Below, piece after piece: positions 6,857-11,978 of a stretch of 12,961 nucleotides of DNA; within the stretch, counting starts at the first letter, position 1, and every line of letters begins with the position of its first letter. Location: contig JAITGH010000034.1 of NCBI GenBank assembly GCA_031280855.1, positions 1 through 12,961 on the forward strand. The letters run 5' to 3'. A model generated the notes under the pieces. The model made no database searches, had not been told where the DNA came from, and worked only from the letters and a program-made list of their open reading frames with translations. This DNA comes from Oscillospiraceae bacterium. Lineage in GTDB: Bacteria; Bacillota; Clostridia; Oscillospirales; Oscillospiraceae. Both the position numbers and the translations under genes were made by a program.

Positions 6857-7533
6857 ACACTGTCTCAACGGAGGAGCGGCTGCTGCAGGAGAACGCAGGC
6901 TTGATCTGGAGCGTCGTGCGCCACTATTACGGGCGCGGCGTAGAGCCGGACGATCTGTATCAGCTTGGTTGTCTGGGGTTCATCAAGGCCGTGCGAGCTT
7001 ACGACCCGAGCTATGGCACCAAATTCTCCACCTATGCCGTGCCTAAAATCGCGAGCGAGATCCGACGCTTCATGCGCGACGACGGCTCGGTCAAGGTCAG
7101 CCGCGCAATCAAGGAACGTGCGTTCAAAGTCGCGAAGTCGCGCAGGGAGCTGGAGCAATCGCTGGAACGCGACCCGACTTTGTCGGAGGTCGCCGCGCTT
7201 ACGGGGTGCTCACCGGAGGACGTCGCGGAGTGCGACCTCGCGCTGTCGCCGGTTGACTCACTACAACGCGAGGCGCTCGGCGAGGATTCCGCGACGCTGG
7301 AGAATACGCTCGCCGATTTTACACTCGAGGACAAGCTTGTCGAGCGCGTCGCGCTCAAGCAAGCGATTGAGGCGCTGCCGGAGCGTGAACGTGCGGTAAT
7401 CTTCTTGCGGTATTGGCGCGGATTGACGCAAGACGCATCGTCGAAACTGCTCGGCGTCTCGCAAGTGCAAATCTCGCGCCTTGAACGCAAGGGCGTGGCG
7501 ACGCTCCGCGCATTGCTCGGCGGTGAGCTTTGA
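6853..7533 (+). CDS. sigF: RNA polymerase sporulation sigma factor F
   Basis: This sigma-70 family factor directs early forespore transcription. It has 226 residues without the long region 1 of housekeeping sigma. Region 2 includes DLYQLGCLGFIKAVRAYDPSYGTKFSTYA (34-62) and IASEIRRFMRDDGSVKVSR. Region 3 runs about 85-135, with ERDPTLSEVAALTG. Region 4 (about 165-222) has the helix-turn-helix LTQDASSKLLGVSQVQISRLERKG. SigF, SigG and SigB are alike in sequence; the SpoIIAA-SpoIIAB operon decides for SigF. Its start overlaps spoIIAB by 4 nt. No spoVA or dacF genes accompany it; the operon ends facing mreC. A short hairpin (GACGCA-ggga-TGCGTC, 7532-7547) overlaps the stop region and is a weak terminator candidate. 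Confidence 0.95.
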   Translation: MNTVSTEERLLQENAGLIWSVVRHYYGRGVEPDDLYQLGCLGFIKAVRAYDPSYGTKFSTYAVPKIASEIRRFMRDDGSVKVSRAIKERAFKVAKSRRELEQSLERDPTLSEVAALTGCSPEDVAECDLALSPVDSLQREALGEDSATLENTLADFTLEDKLVERVALKQAIEALPERERAVIFLRYWRGLTQDASSKLLGVSQVQISRLERKGVATLRALLGGEL

Positions 7534-7547
7534 CGCAGGGATGCGTC
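7532..7547 (+). terminator. Weak terminator candidate after sigF
   Basis: GACGCA (7532-7537) and TGCGTC (7542-7547) form a 6-bp stem with a GGGA loop that begins on the sigF stop codon. The following TTGACATTGTATT is only moderately T-rich, so termination here would be inefficient. Confidence 0.35.
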
Positions 7548-7581
7548 TTGACATTGTATTGAGACGACGAGGGCTAGGACG

Positions 7582-7617
7582 CAAACTTTTTGTAAAAAGT
7601 TTGACAAAAACTTTTAC
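7582..7617. repeat. Overlapping CAAACTTTTT/AAAAAGTTTG hairpins between sigF and mreC
   Basis: CAAACTTTTT (7582-7591) and AAAAAGTTTG (7594-7603) are perfect 10-nt inverted arms. The next AAAACTTTT-containing stretch can pair with the middle arm instead, giving two mutually exclusive hairpins. The stretch lies between two convergent genes and could stop transcription in both directions. The 11-mer ACGCAAACTTT at its left edge recurs inverted at 8599-8609. Confidence 0.6.
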
Positions 7618-7634
7618 ATACCATTCATAGCGTA

Positions 7635-7666
7635 AAACTCTTGCGCCCTGATGGCGCTCGAGTTTC
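7635..7666. repeat. Dispersed palindrome, copy 2
   Basis: AAACTC ... GAGTTT encloses GCGCC-CTGAT-GGCGC. The 32-nt unit matches copy 1 (3989-4020) at 28 positions, with identical core GCCCTGATGGCG. It lies 30 nt past the mreC stop. Outer GCG/CGC bases extend the stem with a two-base bulge. There is no T-tract directly beside it. Confidence 0.7.
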
Positions 7667-7695
7667 GCAGAACCGTCAAGCTCGTACCCCGTACC

Positions 7696-8526
7696 CTAAC
7701 GCACGACGACGACGGAGGTCAGAGTCTCCAGCTCGGCGGAGGGCGTGATCTCGCCGTACCAATCCATGCCGGAGTTATCGATCTTGTAGGCGGAGATCTT
7801 CCCGATCACCAGCCCCTGCGGGAACACCTCGCCCGCGCCGGAGGTCATGATCGTATCACCGTTCAATGGTGGGTTCGAGCCCGCTTGCAGGAACCCCAGT
7901 TTCAGTACGCCGCGCTCCATCAGCTGGAACTCTCCGGCCGCGATGCCCGTCAGCCCGCTGCGATCCACGATCGCGCCTACGCTGGAGTCCACGTCCACCA
8001 GAGTCCGCACCGTCGAGGTGCTACCGCCGACCTCGATCACCTGTCCCACTAAGAACCCGTCCGCCGTTATCACCGTATCGCCTACGCGGATCCCTGCGTT
8101 CTCCCCGCCGCCGATGGTAAACGCGCTTGTCCACGCCGACGGATTCCAGCTGATCACGGGTTCCACCGTTATCGGAAGATAACCGTCGCTGCTTGCAGTC
8201 AGCTCCAGCAGCTGCAACAGTTTCTCATTCTCCACAAGCGCGTTCCGCGCCGCTCGTATATCGCCCTCCATCGACGCCACCGCCGACTTCAATCGCTCGT
8301 TCTCCGCCTTCAACTTGTCAAAGTCGTGCATGTACGCATACAGCCCTTTTAGCTCACCCGTCCACCGCCCTACCACCTCATCCACCGGCGCAAGCAATGA
8401 GTGCATCGCGTCGTTCAACACGCTGCCCGTGCTGCCCCAGATCAGCGACGCGATTATCAATGCCAATATCAGCGTCACCATTATCGCCGTTATCCTCAAC
8501 CCGCGACTCGCTAAAAACGCCTTCAT
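7696..8526 (-). CDS. mreC: Rod shape-determining protein MreC
   Basis: MreC is a bitopic membrane scaffold that links the cytoplasmic MreB system to cell-wall synthesis enzymes. The 276-residue protein has a short positive N-terminus, one membrane helix (about 13-31), a coiled coil (about 66-110, DFDKLKAENERLKSAV) and the beta-rich extracytoplasmic domain. Family marks include ISWNPSAWTSAFTIGGGENAGIRVGD, GFLVGQVIEV, AIVDRSGLTGIAAG and TSGAGEVFPQGLVIGKI. The length is typical. AAGGAG lies 6 nt before the ATG. mreB and mreD, its usual partners, are absent from this window; the gene converges with sigF and follows pgsA after a 137-nt gap that holds an inverted-repeat element. No clear promoter of its own was found, so it may be read through from rimO-pgsA. 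Confidence 0.93.
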   Translation of the reverse strand: MKAFLASRGLRITAIMVTLILALIIASLIWGSTGSVLNDAMHSLLAPVDEVVGRWTGELKGLYAYMHDFDKLKAENERLKSAVASMEGDIRAARNALVENEKLLQLLELTASSDGYLPITVEPVISWNPSAWTSAFTIGGGENAGIRVGDTVITADGFLVGQVIEVGGSTSTVRTLVDVDSSVGAIVDRSGLTGIAAGEFQLMERGVLKLGFLQAGSNPPLNGDTIMTSGAGEVFPQGLVIGKISAYKIDNSGMDWYGEITPSAELETLTSVVVVR

Positions 8527-8552
8527 CCTTTTCTCCTTACGAGAGTTTTTCG

Positions 8553-8636
8553 CAATACATATATGTTTACATGAGACTTGGAACGTGACTTTTGGGAGAA
8601 AGTTTGCGTTCTAACCCGGTAAACATATATGTATTG
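8553..8636. repeat. 84-bp element bounded by perfect 18-bp inverted repeats
   Basis: CAATACATATATGTTTAC (8553-8570) is exactly inverted as GTAAACATATATGTATTG (8619-8636). The 48-nt interior has nested arms: GAACG (8581-8585) with CGTTC (8607-8611), and ACTTT (8588-8592) with AAAGT (8599-8603). The whole could fold as one long hairpin. The arms are AT-rich without a T-tract, so it is unlike a normal intrinsic terminator. It lies in the pgsA-mreC gap, starting 26 nt upstream of the mreC start codon. Confidence 0.8.
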
Positions 8637-8663
8637 TCAAATCGCACCCTAAACCCCGCACTC

Positions 8664-9233
8664 TCAATCCGTATCATCAGAACGCGCCTGAAACTCCAGC
8701 AGCGAATGATTCCGCACGAAGTACTCGATGCCTGACCAAAGGGTAGTGCTTACGATCAGCGCTATCGCCAGCGTATCGACGCTGAGCACACCCGGTATAA
8801 GTTGGAAGTCGTGGACATGAGCGGTCAACATAAAGCAGACGGCGACGATGGAAACGACGGTCTTGACTTTCCCGGAGGCACCTGCGGCGATGACGACGCC
8901 TTTCGCGGCGGCGATTAGACGCAGCCCGGAGACGGCGAACTCTCTGGCGATGATGATCATGGCGCACCACGAGGGCATTCGCCCGCGCTCCACGAGGATC
9001 AGCAGAGCGGCGGTAACCAGCAGTTTATCCGCCAGCGGGTCGATGAACTTCCCGAACGTAGTTATCTGGTTATACTTCCTGGCGACATAACCGTCGATGT
9101 GGTCGGTAATCCCGGCTAGTATAAATATACCCAATCCTACGTAATCTGAACCCGGGTATTCGATCAGCAGCGCCGCCATGAACAGCGGTACCAGCACCAC
9201 CCGGAACAGCGTGATCTTATTTGCAGTTGTCAT
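8664..9233 (-). CDS. pgsA: CDP-diacylglycerol--glycerol-3-phosphate 3-phosphatidyltransferase
   Basis: This membrane enzyme transfers the phosphatidyl group from CDP-diacylglycerol to glycerol-3-phosphate, the committed step to phosphatidylglycerol and cardiolipin. The 189-residue protein has several membrane helices. It carries the complete CDP-alcohol phosphotransferase motif D44-x2-D47-G48-x2-A51-R52-x8-G61-x3-D65-x3-D69. The N-terminus TANKITLFRVVLVPLF is characteristic of PgsA. The GGAGG ribosome site is only 3 nt from the ATG, closer than usual, but no better start exists. It lies 100 nt downstream of rimO, a frequent pairing in Firmicutes, and probably shares its promoter; no convincing promoter was found in the gap. 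PgsA is favoured over phosphatidylserine synthase by its N-terminus and length. Confidence 0.95.
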   Translation of the reverse strand: MTTANKITLFRVVLVPLFMAALLIEYPGSDYVGLGIFILAGITDHIDGYVARKYNQITTFGKFIDPLADKLLVTAALLILVERGRMPSWCAMIIIAREFAVSGLRLIAAAKGVVIAAGASGKVKTVVSIVAVCFMLTAHVHDFQLIPGVLSVDTLAIALIVSTTLWSGIEYFVRNHSLLEFQARSDDTD

Positions 9234-9333
9234 ATGCCTCCGTCTATTGCGTTACGAGCGGCTTCGACGATGTGTTATCGCGTCCTAACCTTCCCCGCGC
9301 CAGCGCATCAGCATGTCAAAAGCCATTCGTATA

Positions 9334-10719
9334 TTAATCGCTGTCGGTGATCACGCCAACGAGATCGCCATCGAGCACGGCGGTGATCCGCACGCGGATG
9401 AACTGACCCGTCAGGTTCAGCGACTTCTTCCCGAGTATGAAGACCTTACCGTCGACCTCGGGAGCCTCCGCATAGCTTCGCCCGTACCAGCACTCTCCGA
9501 TCTCGTCGAAGCTTTCTATCAGCACCTCCGTCACGCTGCCGACCCGGGACTCACTATACTCGTCCATCAGCCGATCCTGAAACTCCGTAACCAGCTGAGC
9601 GCGGTGCTCCGCAAGTTCGAAGTGAGCGCGATCCTCCATCTCGTACGCGGGCGTTCCCTCTTCCGGAGAGTAGACGAACACGCCGACACGTTCCGGCCGA
9701 GCCTCACGCAGGAACTCGCACAGCCGCTCGAACTCTGCCTCGCCCTCGCCCGGAAGCCCTGTTATCAGCGTACTGCGCAACACCACCCCGGGGATCCGCT
9801 CCCGCAGAGTGCGAATCAGCGTCCGAAGCCGCTCACTGTTACCGCGCCGATTCATTCTTGCCAAGACCCTATCGTCGATATGCTGGATCGGGATGTCCAG
9901 GTACTTCACGATCTTGCTCTGCTTCGCGATAACCTCGATCAGCGCGTCTGTCACGTCGTCCGGGTACAGGTACATCAGCCGAATCCACTCGATCCCCTCA
10001 ATCTTGCACAGTTGAGTCAGCAGATCCGGCAACGTCTGCCGTCCATAGCGATCCCGCCCGTACCGAGTAAGATCCTGAGCGATCAGCACGAGTTCCTTCA
10101 CCCCGTGCGACGAATACTCCGCCGCCTCCGCCAGGATGCTCTCCATCAGCCTGGAGCGATACCCACCGCGCAATTGGGGAATGGTGCAGAACGCGCAATG
10201 ATTATCGCAGCCTTCCGCTATCTTAATGTATGCCCAACCTTGATTCGTGCTCAGCACCCTTGGCACATCGTCCGCCAGGTTACGCGGCGCGTCGAAGTAC
10301 TCGTCCGCAACCGTGTCCTTACGATCATCTTCAAAGAAGGCACGGTTCAACGCCGTTACAACGTCCTGATAGTTCGCCGTACCCAGAATCGCGTCTATCT
10401 CCGGGATCTCCTTAGCGAGTTCGGAGCGATATCGCTCCGCCAGGCAACCCGTCACCACGATCCGCCTCAGCGTCCCGCCCTGCTGCTTCAACGCGCTGAA
10501 CTCCAGGATCGTCTCGATCGCTTCGGTCTTCGCCGACTCCACGAACCCGCATGTGTTGATCACGATCCCCTCGCACGACATCAAGTCCGTCGTCACTGTG
10601 TAACCCGCATTGCGAAGCAAGTACATCATCTGCTCCGCATTCACCTGATTCTTCGCACAGCCCAGACTCACAATCCCTACTGTCTCACGCCGTGCGGCTC
10701 TGCCCGTCTCATTCTGCAT
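9334..10719 (-). CDS. rimO: Ribosomal protein S12 methylthiotransferase RimO
   Basis: RimO is a radical-SAM enzyme with two [4Fe-4S] clusters that methylthiolates an aspartate of ribosomal protein S12. With the start chosen here it has 461 residues. The N-terminal methylthiotransferase domain holds C21 (SLGCAKNQVNAEQ), C57 (NTCGFVESAK) and C92 (TGCLAERY). The radical-SAM motif is C171-x3-C175-x2-C178 (EGCDNHCAFCTIP). A C-terminal TRAM domain follows (about 390-455). SLGCAKN and EGCDNHCAFC(T/S)IP favour RimO over MiaB and MtaB. The start is ATG 10719, after a GGAG-containing site. An ATG 51 nt further upstream overlaps the -10 hexamer of its promoter and so cannot be used on that transcript. 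It heads the rimO-pgsA(-mreC) unit. Confidence 0.95.
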   Translation of the reverse strand: MQNETGRAARRETVGIVSLGCAKNQVNAEQMMYLLRNAGYTVTTDLMSCEGIVINTCGFVESAKTEAIETILEFSALKQQGGTLRRIVVTGCLAERYRSELAKEIPEIDAILGTANYQDVVTALNRAFFEDDRKDTVADEYFDAPRNLADDVPRVLSTNQGWAYIKIAEGCDNHCAFCTIPQLRGGYRSRLMESILAEAAEYSSHGVKELVLIAQDLTRYGRDRYGRQTLPDLLTQLCKIEGIEWIRLMYLYPDDVTDALIEVIAKQSKIVKYLDIPIQHIDDRVLARMNRRGNSERLRTLIRTLRERIPGVVLRSTLITGLPGEGEAEFERLCEFLREARPERVGVFVYSPEEGTPAYEMEDRAHFELAEHRAQLVTEFQDRLMDEYSESRVGSVTEVLIESFDEIGECWYGRSYAEAPEVDGKVFILGKKSLNLTGQFIRVRITAVLDGDLVGVITDSD

Positions 10720-10753
10720 GACTCTCCGCTCCCTCTTTCTCTTTATATCCTCT

Positions 10754-10784
10754 ATTATACCACATCTCACCCTGCCTTTGTCAA
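10754..10784 (-). promoter_or_regulatory. Sigma-A type promoter of rimO
   Basis: On the minus strand TTGACA (10784-10779) and TATAAT (10759-10754) are both perfect, with TGTGG before the -10. The spacing is 19 nt, longer than the 17 nt of the other promoters here, so the extended -10 probably does more of the work. The leader is about 30 nt. Confidence 0.75.
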
Positions 10785-10881
10785 GCTTTTTTTAGGGCGC
10801 GAAGCGAACGTTTTGATGATATGATATTGAGTTACGGGCGGGGTGGAACGCCGGGGATGCGAGTGCTTACGAGGTGATCGG

Positions 10882-10910
10882 CGGCGAGTACGACAATATC
10901 ATACTCGCCG
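10882..10910. terminator. Hairpin downstream of the ECF S-component gene
   Basis: CGGCGAGTA (10882-10890) and TACTCGCCG (10902-10910) form a perfect 9-bp stem with an 11-nt loop, 65 nt past the stop of the minus-strand gene. No T-tract follows on that strand, so it is either a weak or factor-dependent terminator or a transcript-end stabiliser. Confidence 0.4.
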
Positions 10911-10974
10911 AGCGTCGGTTGCAGCCGTTATGCTAAGCGTTGGCGTCGAAGTGCGAACACCGCGAGAGCGCCGC

Positions 10975-11478
10975 CTATTGGTGGCCCAGTACTCCGCGCA
11001 GTTTCGCGACGGGAATGAAGAGAGCGTACGAGCACACCGTCGCGACGACGCCTTGCAGGACGTTGCCGGGCAGTCCGGCAATCGCAGCCGCTCCGCCGTA
11101 GAAGAATGCCTCGAACACCGTATACCCGCTCGCCATAATAAGTGCCCCGATGGCGCACGCCGCACCGAACATGGGAAACCCGCGAGTCCTCGCGCACATT
11201 AGGCCAACCGTCAGCCCCATTGTTCCCTTGATTACAAACGTGGGGAGTATGTAAACCGAGTACGACAACGCCAGGTCTGAAAGAGAGCTTCCGACCGCCG
11301 CCGCCAGAGCGGCTTGCCAGCCGCCTATCAAGTACGCGCTCAGGAAGATGGCGACGTCGCCCATATTGAAGTAGCCCTCACCGCCTGATAGAACGGGCAT
11401 CGGAATGCTGACCAGTGCGGTGACCGCGAATACCAGCGCGGCGGAGACTCCCACGGTCGCGATGTCTTTCGTCTTCAT
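10975..11478 (-). CDS. ECF transporter S component (vitamin or precursor uptake, substrate unknown)
   Basis: This is the substrate-binding membrane subunit that joins the shared EcfA/EcfA'/EcfT energising module. The 167-residue protein has 5-6 membrane helices. The stretch GGEGYFNMGDVAIFLSAYLIGG, then AALAAAVGSSLSDLAL and LPTFVIKGTMGLTVGL, follows the typical ECF S pattern of a GD motif after helix 1-2 and an IKG-type segment. The size is normal for this class. The ATG follows AAGGAGG at 8 nt. It has its own promoter and no ECF ATPase or T subunit beside it, as expected for group II systems with a shared module. No TPP, FMN or preQ1-type riboswitch is recognisable in the roughly 65-nt leader, so the substrate (for example riboflavin, a thiamine precursor or pantothenate) cannot be assigned. 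Confidence 0.85.
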   Translation of the reverse strand: MKTKDIATVGVSAALVFAVTALVSIPMPVLSGGEGYFNMGDVAIFLSAYLIGGWQAALAAAVGSSLSDLALSYSVYILPTFVIKGTMGLTVGLMCARTRGFPMFGAACAIGALIMASGYTVFEAFFYGGAAAIAGLPGNVLQGVVATVCSYALFIPVAKLRGVLGHQ

Positions 11479-11551
11479 TGTTCACGCCTCCTTGTCGATG
11501 TTGCGAGCCACCGGTTCGCGATGGTTGGGAACCCAGTCTCTCACTACTGCT

Positions 11552-11580
11552 ATTATACCACACTTTGGCTCATTTGTCAA
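11552..11580 (-). promoter_or_regulatory. Sigma-A type promoter of the ECF S-component gene
   Basis: On the minus strand TTGACA (11580-11575) and TATAAT (11557-11552) are perfect and 17 nt apart, with TGTGG before the -10. Its -10 and initial transcribed bases match the cupin promoter at 20 of 21 positions. Confidence 0.85.
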
Positions 11581-11629
11581 GCCTAAAACGCGGAAACGCA
11601 AAAAATTTACATTTTCTTCAAAAAAGTAC

Positions 11630-11658
11630 TTGACAAGCAGATTGGTCTGTGCTATACT
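11630..11658 (+). promoter_or_regulatory. Plus-strand promoter reading into a structured non-coding region
   Basis: TTGACA (11630-11635) and TATACT (11653-11658) are separated by 17 nt, with TGTGC before the -10 and an A/T-rich, UP-element-like stretch upstream (11599-11626). The predicted start is near 11665, more than 300 nt before the next gene, which has its own promoter. Confidence 0.8.
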
Positions 11659-11664
11659 AAACAT

Positions 11665-11845
11665 GATTTGTTGCTGTGGTGCTATACATCACGCACGTAT
11701 ATCCAGATTAGATGCGCCAACGGTCGGGACAGTCAGACCCCGACCGTTGGCGTGTTCAGACGCTGAAGCTGCCGCCGGCGCAGCACCGCGTGACCTCGAG
11801 TGACATTCAGGTCGGCTTGACTCCCGGCGAATGTAAAATTTTTGC
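11665..11845 (+). ncRNA. Candidate structured non-coding RNA or long leader, class unknown
   Basis: A strong promoter feeds this ORF-less stretch. The central hairpin pairs CGCCAACGGTCGGG (11715-11728) with CCCGACCGTTGGCG (11739-11752), 14 bp without a mismatch. GTGGTGCT (11676-11683) can pair with AGCACCGC (11782-11789) to enclose it. Smaller hairpins are TTCAG/CTGAA (11755-11767), GCTGC/GCAGC (11768-11784, competing with the enclosing stem) and GACCT/AGGTC with an inner GAGT/ATTC (11792-11813). A T5 run at 11839-11843 follows a weak stem and may mark the 3' end. A rod with an apical stem, an internal bubble and a closing stem is vaguely 6S-like, but no known conserved RNA motif was recognised. 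Boundaries are estimates. Confidence 0.4.
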
Positions 11846-11847
11846 GA

Positions 11848-11869
11848 TTCGGGCGCAAAAGCGCCTGAA
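11848..11869. repeat. Short hairpin between the ncRNA candidate and the acyl-CoA synthetase promoter
   Basis: TTCGGGCGC (11848-11856) and GCGCCTGAA (11861-11869) form a 9-bp stem with one G·U pair on the plus strand and an AAAA loop. No T-tract follows. It could be the terminator or transcript end of the upstream RNA, or insulate the next promoter. Confidence 0.4.
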
Positions 11870-11914
11870 CCCATGCAGCACGTAGGATTTGGCTGAAGTT
11901 TTCGCAAAAAGGTG

Positions 11915-11943
11915 TTGACAAGTCCGGGAAGGTGTGGTACACT
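11915..11943 (+). promoter_or_regulatory. Sigma-A type promoter of the acyl-CoA synthetase gene
   Basis: TTGACA (11915-11920) and TACACT (11938-11943) are 17 nt apart with TGTGG before the -10. The leader is about 30 nt and includes the AAAGGA ribosome site. Confidence 0.75.
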
Positions 11944-11978
11944 GTTGCTAAACCATTGAGTTAAAGGAATAAAGATCT

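Larger units (their letters stand above)
11479..11978. other. 500-nt intergenic region with divergent promoters and structured sequence
   Basis: It contains the ECF S-component promoter (minus), an A/T-rich divider (11590-11629), a strong plus-strand promoter, the hairpin-rich stretch 11660-11915 and the acyl-CoA synthetase promoter. Open frames across it are short and lack ribosome sites or recognisable protein features. Confidence 0.75.

Noticed and set aside
8553..8636. Invertible promoter (phase switch)
   Set aside because: The interior is only 48 nt, holds no recognisable -10/-35 pair and no site-specific recombinase gene lies nearby. It is kept only as one possible reading of the element.
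9301..9333. TTGACA on the minus strand before pgsA as a promoter
   Set aside because: No acceptable -10 or TGTGn element follows at 16-19 nt.
9313..10824. A 503-codon open frame on the plus strand opposite rimO
   Set aside because: It is the antisense shadow of rimO, which has all catalytic motifs. The shadow protein shows no domain and extends through the rimO promoter.
11781..11820. T-box leader, because ACCGCG occurs at 11785-11790
   Set aside because: The full UGGNACCGCG element is missing, no specifier stem or AGTA box is seen, and the downstream gene is not an aminoacyl-tRNA or amino acid gene.
11689..11942. Small ORFs on the minus strand in the gap before the acyl-CoA synthetase
   Set aside because: They are short, overlap each other and the strong hairpins, and have neither ribosome sites nor recognisable protein character.
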